Positions 10,313-19,126 of a stretch of DNA of 64,000 nt are shown here, piece by piece. The notes beneath the pieces were generated by a model that made no database searches, had not been told where the DNA came from, and saw nothing but the letters and a program-made list of their open reading frames with translations. Position 1 is the first letter of the stretch, and each line of letters begins with the position of its first letter. The position numbers and the translations under genes were made by a program. The stretch is from Niastella sp. OAS944. Its GTDB lineage: Bacteria > Bacteroidota > Bacteroidia > Chitinophagales > Chitinophagaceae. The stretch lies in the NCBI GenBank assembly GCA_024809215.1, contig JANUBW010000006.1:186936-250935 (forward strand), given 5' to 3'.

Positions 10313-11448
10313 ATGAAAAGAATTCTCTTTCTTCTCGCACTGCTGTGCCTGGAGAAACCCCTCCATGCCCAATACAACTACACTATCAAAGCCGATAGTG
10401 TAAAGATCACTAACTCCTCCGATACTGCGGAGTTGATTATTGAAAATCATACCCAAACCGTTCCGGGATTCTTGTTCAACAAGGGTAGGGGAAGAACAGA
10501 GTTTAGAAGGGCAGAGAAGTTAAATGATTCAACGTTAGTTTTGGGCGGCGACACGATATTAATTCGTGGTGGCGATTATTCTTTATGGAAAATTGATAAC
10601 GCCATTAATTTGACTCATAAGCCATTTGTGGGTGATAGTGTTAAGATTGGTAGTAAGCTATTTTTTGTAAATAATAATATAACTCAAACCGGTAGTTTAT
10701 TTACAGTTGGACCAGCTAAATTAAACGTTGCAAACAGCAATTTGATATTATCATATAACCAGCCTGTTAGTCCTACAGGAGCAGGTAATGTCGCCATCGG
10801 TCTAAATGGATTGTTTCAATCGCTGACTTCTGGCTAGCAAAACGTAGCAATTGGCGATTACAGTATGACTGCATTGACGTCTGGTAGTGGAAACGTAGGC
10901 GCAGGAACGCTGCAGCGACTTACCACCGGTATACGAAATATTGCCTTTGGTAATCAGGCTATGCAATGGCTTACTACTACATCCGATAATGTTGATATTG
11001 GGGGGCATTCTTCTAATGCTTATGTTGGAAATAATAACGTTGGTCTCGGTGGAGTGTGGTATGACGGGCGTGCAAGAACTATAGGGAATAATAATATTCA
11101 TATAGGAAAAAGAGCAACTGGCTCCGCAGGGCAGGTTTCCACAAACGATAGTAATATAGTAATAGGAAGTCAGTCTTATACAAACTTAACGAGTAATACA
11201 ACCATTCTTAGGAACGGGATGAAAAATTATCCGACCTCTCTGGCGCCGGTAGCCATAGTGTAGTATTACCTGCTGCTTCTTCCTATGCGGGACAGCGAAT
11301 TTATATCTGGAATTTGAACCGCAGCAGCAATTCCTGGACATTTTCTACCTCCATTACATTGCCCAATGGTACAACTTCTAATTTCATTGCCAATCAGAGT
11401 ACGATTGAGTTAATTAGTGACGGTTTTGCCTGGCTAAAATGGAATTAG
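10313..11448 (+). pseudogene. Secreted adhesin-like protein with YadA/tail-fibre head repeats, stop plus frameshift
   Basis: ATG 10313 is followed by a clear signal peptide (MKRILFLLALLCLEKPLHA). From about 10780 the protein has repeats of the GNVAIG-x-x-x-L type (NVAIGLNGLFQSLTSG, QNVAIGDYSMTALTSG, GNVGAGTLQRLTTG), typical of YadA-like head or tail-fibre proteins. The frame is cut by TAG at 10835-10837, directly before CAA, and continues unchanged to 11263. The true C-terminus (DLSGAGSHSVVLPAASSYAG to FAWLKWN) is in the next frame and ends at TAG 11446-11448, so a frameshift lies near 11210-11240. The gene is therefore doubly broken. Its end overlaps the end of the convergent gene by 35 bases. 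Confidence 0.7.
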
Positions 11449-12733
11449 TTGAAGATGTGATCGGATATTTTCTTATACACCTATCCAACCCAAACACCGC
11501 CACAATTATTATAAACGGCTCCGCATGATACCGTAACTTAAAATCAAAAAAGAAAATAACTGATAATGCCAGCGTTGCTATCACCGGCATCATTAATAAC
11601 AACATTTCATCAGCGAACAGGAATTTCCTGTTCTTTATAAAAGAAACAATAAGGCCAAAGAAAAATACACCGTGTAAAAGGATAGTCAGGGGATGGTATT
11701 TAAATGTAGCTTTCATTGTTAAGGGTTGCGCATGTTCGGGCATAAAGTAGCGCGCCATTTTCTTGAAAATATATTTTATTTCCGTACCCGGGTTATCCTT
11801 TATCCATTCCCTGGCAAGTTGTGCCCGGGCTTTGCTCTCCGTATATTCATCCAGCGTTTCAATATTGGGTATTTTTTCATGCACATACCTGTCTAATGGA
11901 GTGCCCGGCACTGACATTGTCCAGTTACCCTTGTTAATGCCATTGTGCCCATGCAGCAATTCGAACCCCGCCTGCGTACTTATAATATAAGCCCCAAATA
12001 GTTGTTTGTTTTTTATTAGTACAGGGGTGAAGGCAATGCTTATAAATAGTATTAGTGCCAGCAGAAAATACAACATCGCATTATTCGTTTGCTTTTCCTT
12101 TATTCGCTTTTTTACAAACAGGAAAAGCAAAACGCAGCCGGTGATGAAATACAGCAATAAGACCTGCGATTTAAAAAAACAACAAAAGGTAATGCTTATC
12201 AATAAAAATATATAAACAGGTATGGTTATCGACCGGCCCTTTACATATTGTAGCAGGAAATAAAAATTGATAATATGCAATGGCATTACAATGTTTTCCA
12301 TTTGATGTTTTGCACCCACCGAATACATTACCGATGGGTAAAGCGCAAACAGGATAGTTGCTGCATATACCAAAGCAGAAGAAATTTGTAACAGGGTAAG
12401 TAATCGGTACAAATAAATGACGGCCAGTATATAGAACAGGGTTGAAAGAATATAAAAAGTAAAAACGATACTCTTTTGTGGTATCTGCTGTTTTATTAAG
12501 AACTCGTAAAGAAAAACAGTGGAAGATGTATGGAATGCACTCAGCCGGTACCGGTGAGCCATAATATCGTAAATGCCATACCCCTTTCCCAACACATGGT
12601 TTTGTGCTATATCATAGTTACGCTGGTCGTCGGTATTAAACTTCAGCTCAGGGTTGTCTTTTGCTATGAAATAAACTTTCAGCAGCACACAGAGTACCAG
12701 GAAAATTATAATTGTGACCTTACGATTTTTCAT
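11414..12733 (-). CDS. Polytopic membrane glycosyltransferase-like protein (GT39/ArnT-type fold)
   Basis: About 439 residues starting MKNRKVTIIIFLVLC; an in-frame ATG 54 bases further upstream gives an unlikely leader. The first loop holds NTDDQRNYDIAQNHVLGKGYG, like the acidic first periplasmic loop of lipid-linked-sugar glycosyltransferases of the PMT/ArnT superfamily. About ten hydrophobic segments follow and a late loop reads RARAQLAREWIKDNP-like sequence. Such proteins transfer sugars from polyprenyl carriers outside the inner membrane. The substrate cannot be told. It stands alone, convergent with the adhesin pseudogene. Confidence 0.6.
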   Translation of the reverse strand: MKNRKVTIIIFLVLCVLLKVYFIAKDNPELKFNTDDQRNYDIAQNHVLGKGYGIYDIMAHRYRLSAFHTSSTVFLYEFLIKQQIPQKSIVFTFYILSTLFYILAVIYLYRLLTLLQISSALVYAATILFALYPSVMYSVGAKHQMENIVMPLHIINFYFLLQYVKGRSITIPVYIFLLISITFCCFFKSQVLLLYFITGCVLLFLFVKKRIKEKQTNNAMLYFLLALILFISIAFTPVLIKNKQLFGAYIISTQAGFELLHGHNGINKGNWTMSVPGTPLDRYVHEKIPNIETLDEYTESKARAQLAREWIKDNPGTEIKYIFKKMARYFMPEHAQPLTMKATFKYHPLTILLHGVFFFGLIVSFIKNRKFLFADEMLLLMMPVIATLALSVIFFFDFKLRYHAEPFIIIVAVFGLDRCIRKYPITSSTNSILARQNRH

Positions 12734-13071
12734 TATAAGTGCCAAATATACTGGTTGAAAGCTGTTTCCCAAACTCACACACAACATTTGGTAAATAATT
12801 TCGTTCCTGGGCGAAGTAAAAAACGGTGAATTATCGGTGAGTTCTCGGTAAAGGAGGAAAATATCCCATCTTTTTGTTTCAATTTTACAATTAATAAGTC
12901 AACGATTCGTCTGCCTGTTTATGCCCTCGTGGTAGTTGGGTATTAGAGCCTGATTATAAAGCTGTAAGAAGTTATCATGTGTGAGGGAAAAATAACCTTT
13001 AAAAAAAATATTGCAACGAAATAGGGGTTAACATAATCCTCGTTGTCACATATCACAAACCAACAATTTTT
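12734..13071. other. Intergenic region between divergent genes
   Basis: It separates the leftward membrane protein from the rightward TonB receptor and must contain promoters for both. I see no convincing -33/-7 pair or structured RNA. Confidence 0.4.
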
Positions 13072-15471
13072 ATGATCCGACAGTTGATGCGTTTTTCTTT
13101 AGATTCTTTTTTAGGGCGTTTTTGCATGGCCTACATGGTCATGTTATTAGCTATAAGTTCATTACAGGCGCAAACCGGCAAATACACCGTAAGCGGTTAT
13201 GTTAAAGATGAATCTAATGGTGAAGTGCTTATTAATGCAACCATCACCATGCAACCTGCTGGCATTGCAGTAATGACAAACTCATATGGTTATTATTCTG
13301 TAACCCTGCCTGCAGGAAAATACACGATGCTTATTTCCTACTCAGGGTTTAAAACATATCAAAAAGAAATTGAAGTAACCGGCAACAGCAAAATAGATGC
13401 ATCGCTTTCCGTAACAGCCGGTAAAGACATGGCTGAAGTGGTGATCACCGGCGAAAAGAAACTGCGTCGTACCAATACCGTGGGTATGGGTATTCAGCAG
13501 CTCAGCGCCGCTCAAATAAAAAAGATCCCTGCCTTTATGGGTGAGCCCGATATTGTTAAAGCCTTGTTGACCTTACCCGGTGTTACAACAGTAGGTGAGG
13601 GTGCTTCGGGTTTTAACGTGCGTGGTGGTAATGTTGATGAAAACCTTATCATAATGGACGAAGCCCCCGTGTACAACTCTTCGCACCTGCTGGGTTTCTT
13701 CTCTGTGTTCAATCCAGATGCGGTGAAGAACGTTACCATGTATAAAAGTGCTTTCCCTGCTGAATATGGCGGCCGTACATCTTCAGTGCTCGATATTCGC
13801 ATGAAAGAAGGTAATAACCAGAAATACCAGGTGAATGGTGGTATTGGTAACGTGTTCAGCCGTTTATCGGTTGAAGGCCCGTTGCAAAAAAACAAATCTT
13901 CTTTCATAGTGGCTGCCCGCCGTTCGTACATCGATGTGCTGGCAAAACCATTTCTGAAAGCAGAAGACCGCAACAGTACCATGTATTTCTATGACCTTAC
14001 CGCTAAACTGAACTACGAACTGAATGAAAAAAATACCATTTTCCTGAGTGGTTATTTTGGCCGTGATGTGTTTGGGTTTGGCAACCAGGTGAAATTCAAT
14101 TGGGGCAACTCAACGGCTACTCTGCGTTGGAACCATTTGTTCAATCGCAAATTGTTCTTAAATACCAGCGTGTATTATTCTAAATACAATTACGCACTGA
14201 AGTTTAATTCTGATGATGAAATTCCGCAAGGGTACGATTGGACCTCAGACATTCAAACCTACGGTGTAAAACCTTCGCTTACCTGGTATGTCAGCAACAA
14301 ACACACCATCAAAACCGGTGTAAATGTGATCTATTATAACTTCTATCCTGGTAAAGGCGTGGCCACCAGCGAAGGCACAAAAGCCGAGATCATTTTAAAT
14401 CGCCGCTATGGTTCTGAGTCGGCCCTGTTCCTGGAAGATACCTGGAAGCTGAATTCAAAATGGCAGGTACAGGCCGGTGTTCGTTTGAACCAGTATGCAT
14501 ATTTAGGCAATACAACCGTATATCATTTCAGAGATACAACGGCCAACGTACGTAAACCGCTCGATCGTGAAGAAGTGGTTACCAGCAAAAAGCCGGTTGT
14601 AGACTGGTTGTACTTTGAGCCCCGTGTATCATTGCGGTATGAACTTAAAAAGAATACCCAGTTTAAACTTGGTTATAGCCGCAGTACACAGTACATACAC
14701 CTGCTGAGCAATACAGCTTCACCTACACCGGTTGACCTGTACTTCCCCAGCACCAATAATATAAAACCATCATTGACCGATCAGTTCTCTGCAGGTTTTG
14801 TTACACTGCCAGCAGGATGGCCGGTTGAAATTTCAGCTGAGGCTTTTTATAAAAAGATGGATGACCTGCTCGATTATATCGACAATGCCAACCTCGACCT
14901 GAACCAGTTTGTTGAAGCCGACCTGCTTACCGGTAAAGGAAAATCATATGGTGTTGAACTGGAAGTGAAAAAAGAGACCGGTAAATGGCAGGGTTGGGTG
15001 AACTATACTTTGTCAAGATCATTACGCCAAACAAATGGCATCAGCAATAATGAATGGTACCTGAGCCGCTACGATCGTACGCATGTTATCAATAGCTGCG
15101 TAATGTATACGTTCAACGATAAATGGTCATTCTCCGGCAACTTCACTTATGGTTCCGGTACGCCTACTACCTTCCCCGATACGCGGTTAGATATTCAGGG
15201 TATGCCTATTCCATATAACAGCACCAATAAACGTAATGAATTCAGATTGCCTGCTTACCACCGTTTGGATGTATCGGCAACCATGAAAACACGCCAGGAT
15301 AAAAAATTCAAAACAGAGTGGGTTTTTGGTATCTACAACCTATATGCGCGTCAGAATGCTTATAGTATCTATTTCCGTCAGAATGAGGATACGCCAGAAA
15401 AGAAAGAAGCGGTCCGTTTATCTATCATCGGTTCACTGATCCCTTCTGTAACCTGGAATTTTAAATTCTAA
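13072..15471 (+). CDS. TonB-dependent outer-membrane receptor with carboxypeptidase-regulatory-like N-domain
   Basis: The 799-residue protein has a long signal peptide (cleavage near SLQA-QTG, residue about 34), then a CarboxypepD_reg-like domain (residues about 36-115, YTVSGYVKDESNGEVLINAT). A plug domain follows (about 140-245, with GASGFNVRGGNVDENLIIMD and AEYGGRTSSVLDIRM), then a beta barrel ending in Phe (VTWNFKF). It imports a substrate across the outer membrane using TonB energy. The partner gene 42 bp downstream is a DUF4249 lipoprotein, not a SusD, so this is the TonB/DUF4249 type of pair with unknown substrate. A fragment of a second such receptor lies at 43441-43626. Confidence 0.9.
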   Translation: MIRQLMRFSLDSFLGRFCMAYMVMLLAISSLQAQTGKYTVSGYVKDESNGEVLINATITMQPAGIAVMTNSYGYYSVTLPAGKYTMLISYSGFKTYQKEIEVTGNSKIDASLSVTAGKDMAEVVITGEKKLRRTNTVGMGIQQLSAAQIKKIPAFMGEPDIVKALLTLPGVTTVGEGASGFNVRGGNVDENLIIMDEAPVYNSSHLLGFFSVFNPDAVKNVTMYKSAFPAEYGGRTSSVLDIRMKEGNNQKYQVNGGIGNVFSRLSVEGPLQKNKSSFIVAARRSYIDVLAKPFLKAEDRNSTMYFYDLTAKLNYELNEKNTIFLSGYFGRDVFGFGNQVKFNWGNSTATLRWNHLFNRKLFLNTSVYYSKYNYALKFNSDDEIPQGYDWTSDIQTYGVKPSLTWYVSNKHTIKTGVNVIYYNFYPGKGVATSEGTKAEIILNRRYGSESALFLEDTWKLNSKWQVQAGVRLNQYAYLGNTTVYHFRDTTANVRKPLDREEVVTSKKPVVDWLYFEPRVSLRYELKKNTQFKLGYSRSTQYIHLLSNTASPTPVDLYFPSTNNIKPSLTDQFSAGFVTLPAGWPVEISAEAFYKKMDDLLDYIDNANLDLNQFVEADLLTGKGKSYGVELEVKKETGKWQGWVNYTLSRSLRQTNGISNNEWYLSRYDRTHVINSCVMYTFNDKWSFSGNFTYGSGTPTTFPDTRLDIQGMPIPYNSTNKRNEFRLPAYHRLDVSATMKTRQDKKFKTEWVFGIYNLYARQNAYSIYFRQNEDTPEKKEAVRLSIIGSLIPSVTWNFKF

Positions 15472-15513
15472 TCTGAGGAAAGAGCTTAAACATTCAATCT
15501 TAAAAATTACACA

Positions 15514-16389
15514 ATGCGTAATAAAGTAATTAAATATATTTCTGTAGTTCTGTTAGCTTCATCAGTGACCGCGTGTGAACGGGTCATCGATCTCGATATG
15601 CCAAAGGGCGATGCATTACCGTATGTTGATGCCTGGATAACCGACAGGCCTGGCGTGCAAACCATTAAGTTCCTGAAGTCGGCCGAGTATATGAGCACTG
15701 CAGCACCCAATGTTATTTCCGATGCACAGATAACGGTTACCGATGTAACGGCTGGCAAATCATATCCGTTCACTTATAAAGAGGGCGCTTATAGTTACGA
15801 TGCGGGCACTACATCTATTGGTGTTGTAGGCCATACTTATAAATTAAGTATCGATTGGAAAAGCGAAAAATTTGAAGCTACCGATGAGTTGAAACGCCAT
15901 TCAATTCTTGACTCGCTCACCTCTGAATACAAAGAAAAAGAAGACGAAGACGATAAAGAAGGTTATTACGTAAAACTGTATGCGCACGATCCTGTTGGGG
16001 CGGTTGATTATTGCTGGGTGCGTACTTATAAAAATGAAGCGCTGAATTACCATGTTGGTGAATTGCTGGCCTCCGACGGCTCATTTGGTGGCGACGAAGG
16101 CATCTCTGATGGTTTTGCCTTTATTCCGCCCTTCCGCGATGGGGTTACTTCCGGCAAACATCCTTATGAAAAAGGCGATGTGGTAACCGTGTTGCTGCGT
16201 TCGCTGTCGAAACCTTCGAAAGAGTTTATTGAGCAGGCGCAGGAGCAGTTGACCAATGGCGGCATGTTTGCCAAAGTATTACTGAATGTACCTGCCAATG
16301 TGAAGAATTTGAATTCGGGCAGCACAACAAAGATCTATGGCTGGTTTGGCACAGTAGGTGAGGTGTCGGCTACGAAAAAAGTAGACTAA
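15514..16389 (+). CDS. DUF4249 lipoprotein, partner of the TonB receptor
   Basis: 291 residues with a lipoprotein signal (lipobox VTAC, Cys21), then CERVIDLDMPKGDALPYVDA, the conserved N-terminal start of DUF4249 proteins in Bacteroidota, which sit beside TonB receptors and are thought to be surface or periplasmic accessory proteins. A strongly acidic stretch (KEKEDEDDKEG) lies mid-protein. It is 42 bp from the receptor and shares its terminator, so the two form an operon. A second family member, disrupted by an IS, is at 43639. Confidence 0.85.
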   Translation: MRNKVIKYISVVLLASSVTACERVIDLDMPKGDALPYVDAWITDRPGVQTIKFLKSAEYMSTAAPNVISDAQITVTDVTAGKSYPFTYKEGAYSYDAGTTSIGVVGHTYKLSIDWKSEKFEATDELKRHSILDSLTSEYKEKEDEDDKEGYYVKLYAHDPVGAVDYCWVRTYKNEALNYHVGELLASDGSFGGDEGISDGFAFIPPFRDGVTSGKHPYEKGDVVTVLLRSLSKPSKEFIEQAQEQLTNGGMFAKVLLNVPANVKNLNSGSTTKIYGWFGTVGEVSATKKVD

Positions 16390-16419
16390 ATATAGTTTTT
16401 AGGTTTTCAGGTTATATGG

Positions 16420-16450
16420 CCCCGACGGTTACCGTCGGGGTTTTGTTTTT
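16420..16450 (+). terminator. Terminator of the TonB/DUF4249 operon
   Basis: CCCCGACGG and CCGTCGGGG pair as a 9-bp GC-rich stem with loop TTA (16420-16440), followed by TTTTGTTTTT. Confidence 0.9.
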
Positions 16451-16587
16451 GTTAGGGAATGTTTTAATTTAGGCGCAAGGTTCAAAAAGTCATCTCCTGG
16501 TTAGGCCCCCAATCATTACAAATTCCCGATCTGTATTAGTAGCTGCATACTTAAGTATTTCCATTTACAGTACATAATCTTATTTGT

Positions 16588-18129
16588 ATGAAACAGGTTG
16601 TCGAATTTTTCGAAAAATTGCTGGATATGTCTGACTGGCCTTCACGTTGGAAATGTGGCACCTGGACAGATTTTCACGGTTGGTTGTATATCATCAGCGA
16701 TCTATTGGTATGGTCGGCCTACTTCACCATTCCCTTTATCATCATCAAATACATCAGCAAACGGCACGATGCCCGGTTTATACGGCTGTATTTTTTGTTT
16801 GCCGGTTTTATTCTGGCCTGCGGCGCTACCCACTTTTTTGATGCTGTTACTTTTTGGTTTCCTGTATATCGTATAAATGCACTTGTAAGGGCTATTACCG
16901 GTATTATTAGCTGGATAACTATCTTCTATATCATCAAAGTGTTGCCAATGGCCTTTACCCTGCGTTCATCGGCCGAGCTGGAAGCCGAGGTAGAGCAACG
17001 TAAGAAGGCTGAAGAAAAGTTCAGGAACCTGTTAGAAGGCGCCCCTGATCCCATTGTGATCGTAAACGAGGAAGGACTTATTCAGCTGGTAAATGCGCAA
17101 ACGGTAAAAATGTTCGGTTATACCCGCAATGAAATGGTAAATCAGAAGGTATGTATGCTTATGCCCATGCTAATGCCCATGCGGCTGGAAGTGCTTGAGC
17201 AAATAAAAAGTGCCGATCAGCAGGGCGATGGTTCAAGCCATATAAGTATAAAAGAAGAATTGATGGGCACCCGTAACACCGGTGAGGTGTTTCCTGTTGA
17301 AGTTTGTTTGAGCCCGCTGATTACCGAAGAGGGATTATGGCTTTCTGCCGCTATTCGTGATATTTCTAAAATGAAGCAAATGGAGAGAACCATTCGCGAG
17401 GCCAATGCCAATTTGGAAAGAAAAGTGAAGCAGCGTACCGCCGAACTGGAAAGCAAGAATAAGGAGCTGGAGCAGTTTGCCTATGTTGCTTCGCACGACC
17501 TGCAGGAGCCGCTGCAAACCACATCGGGCTTTGTACAATTACTGCGAAAGCAATACCATGGCCGCCTCGATCCTACGGCCGATCAGTATATCGATTATGT
17601 GGTTCAGTCGTCGGGCAGAATGAAAACGCTGATCAAAGACCTGCTCGATTACTCGCGTATTGGACGGGGTAATGAAAGCCGCCAGGTAGATTGCAATGTG
17701 CTTGTTCAGGAAGTACTGGCCGATTTGCACAATGTTATTGTAGAAAATGGGGTATACATCAAAACCTCACCGCTGCCTATGCTGTATAATGCGTATGCCA
17801 CCGAGCTTAAATCGCTTTTTCAAAACCTGGTGAGTAATTCTATCAAATTCAGAAAACCGGGCATAACACCGGTTATACACATTGATGCTAAACAAACAAA
17901 CGGATTCTGGCAGTTTTCAGTAAAAGATAACGGTATTGGTATCGAAGATCAGTACCAGGAAAGAATATTTGTGATCTTTCAGCGTTTACACAACCGCTCT
18001 ATCTACGATGGTTCTGGAATAGGCCTGGCGCATAGCAAAAAAATAGCCGAGCTGCATGGTGGAAAAATATGGGTGCAATCTGAACCGGGGGTAGGGAGTA
18101 CCTTTTATTTTACCATTGCCGAAAACTAG
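16588..18129 (+). CDS. Sensor histidine kinase with ethylene-receptor-like membrane domain
   Basis: 513 residues. The first 125 residues hold three membrane segments with ISDLLVWSAYFTIP and FILACGATHFF. Asp38, Tyr45, Ile48, Pro49, Ile75, Cys78 and His82 match, with identical spacing, the residues known to be needed for copper/ethylene binding in plant ETR1 (Asp25, Tyr32, Ile35, Pro36, Ile62, Cys65, His69). A PAS domain (about 135-255), a coiled coil (about 255-300), and a HisKA with H-box ASHDLQEP (His303) follow. The ATPase domain has NLVSNSIKF, DNGIGI and GSGIGLAH. The kinase lacks a receiver; a single-domain response regulator 433 bp downstream may be its partner. Kinase call is certain; the ligand is inferred. 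Confidence 0.9.
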   Translation: MKQVVEFFEKLLDMSDWPSRWKCGTWTDFHGWLYIISDLLVWSAYFTIPFIIIKYISKRHDARFIRLYFLFAGFILACGATHFFDAVTFWFPVYRINALVRAITGIISWITIFYIIKVLPMAFTLRSSAELEAEVEQRKKAEEKFRNLLEGAPDPIVIVNEEGLIQLVNAQTVKMFGYTRNEMVNQKVCMLMPMLMPMRLEVLEQIKSADQQGDGSSHISIKEELMGTRNTGEVFPVEVCLSPLITEEGLWLSAAIRDISKMKQMERTIREANANLERKVKQRTAELESKNKELEQFAYVASHDLQEPLQTTSGFVQLLRKQYHGRLDPTADQYIDYVVQSSGRMKTLIKDLLDYSRIGRGNESRQVDCNVLVQEVLADLHNVIVENGVYIKTSPLPMLYNAYATELKSLFQNLVSNSIKFRKPGITPVIHIDAKQTNGFWQFSVKDNGIGIEDQYQERIFVIFQRLHNRSIYDGSGIGLAHSKKIAELHGGKIWVQSEPGVGSTFYFTIAEN

Positions 18130-18562
18130 TTTTAACTCCTTACTTATTGTCAATTAATTCACAATATTCTTGATGGTAAATCGCTTTAGTTAACCTAACG
18201 GATAAGTGAAAATATATACATGGAAGAATTAATGATATTTTAATTCGCGTTTATATTTTATCTTTATCAGGTCCACGTTAAACCAGCGAAAAATATGTAA
18301 CCCTAAGAAAATATACGGGCATCAACCTGCGGATTTCCAAAATAAACCCTTGTTATTCGTGAATCAGCAACTGGAAAGCTGCGTCTGAAATTCCCTCGCT
18401 TCGTATAAAGGTTAAAATACAGGTTACTGTTTTAATATGGTAGTTAACCGGGAAATTCCATTGTTATACAAACAATTAGTAATGTAAAGTAAAACAATGG
18501 GTGTAGATGATGTGTGGTTGAAAATTAGAAAGATTTCCATTTTAACCTATATTGAAAGCATC
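18130..18562. other. Intergenic region between histidine kinase and response regulator
   Basis: 433 bases, AT-rich, with no coding ORF; the reading frame before ATG 18563 is open but not coding-like. No terminator hairpin with a T tract is obvious after the kinase, so read-through into the response regulator is possible. Confidence 0.4.
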
Positions 18563-18994
18563 ATGAAGGCGAAACTAAATTGTATACTATTGGTAGATGA
18601 TGACGAGCCTACTAACTTTTTGAATAAGATAGCTATTGAGGAGGTGGAGTGTACCCGTCACATAAAGATCATCCCTGGTGCCCGCGAAGCCCTGGATTAT
18701 TTATCCTGTGCCAGCCAGCCAGCCCCTTTGAATGAAAAATGCCCCAGTCCGGAAATAATTTTCCTGGATATCAATATGCCGGCTATGGATGGCTGGGAGT
18801 TTTTACAGAAGTACGAGGCCTTACCCGAGGCGCACAAAAGCAGTATTATTGTAATAATGCTTACTACTTCGTTTAACCCCGAAGATGAATTAAAGGCTCG
18901 TAAAATACCCGCCGTAAAGGAGTTTCGTAACAAACCACTTACACCAGCCCTGTTGCAGGATATATTAAAAAAGTACTTTCCTGATAATTGTTAA
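18563..18994 (+). CDS. Single-domain response regulator (CheY-like)
   Basis: 143 residues from ATG 18563 (MKAKLNCILLVDDDEPTNFL); an earlier in-frame ATG at 18497 would add a non-conserved leader. The fold shows the acidic pocket (VDDDE), the phospho-acceptor Asp in EIIFLDINMPAMDGWEF, Thr in MLTTS and Lys in FRNKPL. It has no output domain. Receivers of this type in Bacteroidota relay phosphate from PAS kinases. Position suggests it receives phosphate from the upstream ethylene-receptor-like kinase, but this is inference. Confidence 0.88.
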   Translation: MKAKLNCILLVDDDEPTNFLNKIAIEEVECTRHIKIIPGAREALDYLSCASQPAPLNEKCPSPEIIFLDINMPAMDGWEFLQKYEALPEAHKSSIIVIMLTTSFNPEDELKARKIPAVKEFRNKPLTPALLQDILKKYFPDNC

Positions 18995-19019
18995 TTGAGA
19001 TAAATTAAGAGGCAGTTTG

Positions 19020-19122
19020 TGGTTTGAGGTTTATGGTTTGTTGTTCTTTATTGCGAGGTTTAAAATTAATTTTGAGGCTCAAAGCGCGGCAGCAACCACA
19101 AACTACAAACCACAAACAATAA
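19020..19122. repeat. Imperfect inverted intergenic repeat of GTTTGTGG-like words
   Basis: The left arm (about 19015-19046) is built from repeated GTTTGTGGTTTG/GGTTTATGGTTTG words; the right arm (about 19092-19124) is their complement (ACCACAAACTACAAACCACA). It lies between two convergent genes and could act as a terminator in both directions. Confidence 0.6.
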
Positions 19123-19126
19123 ACCG

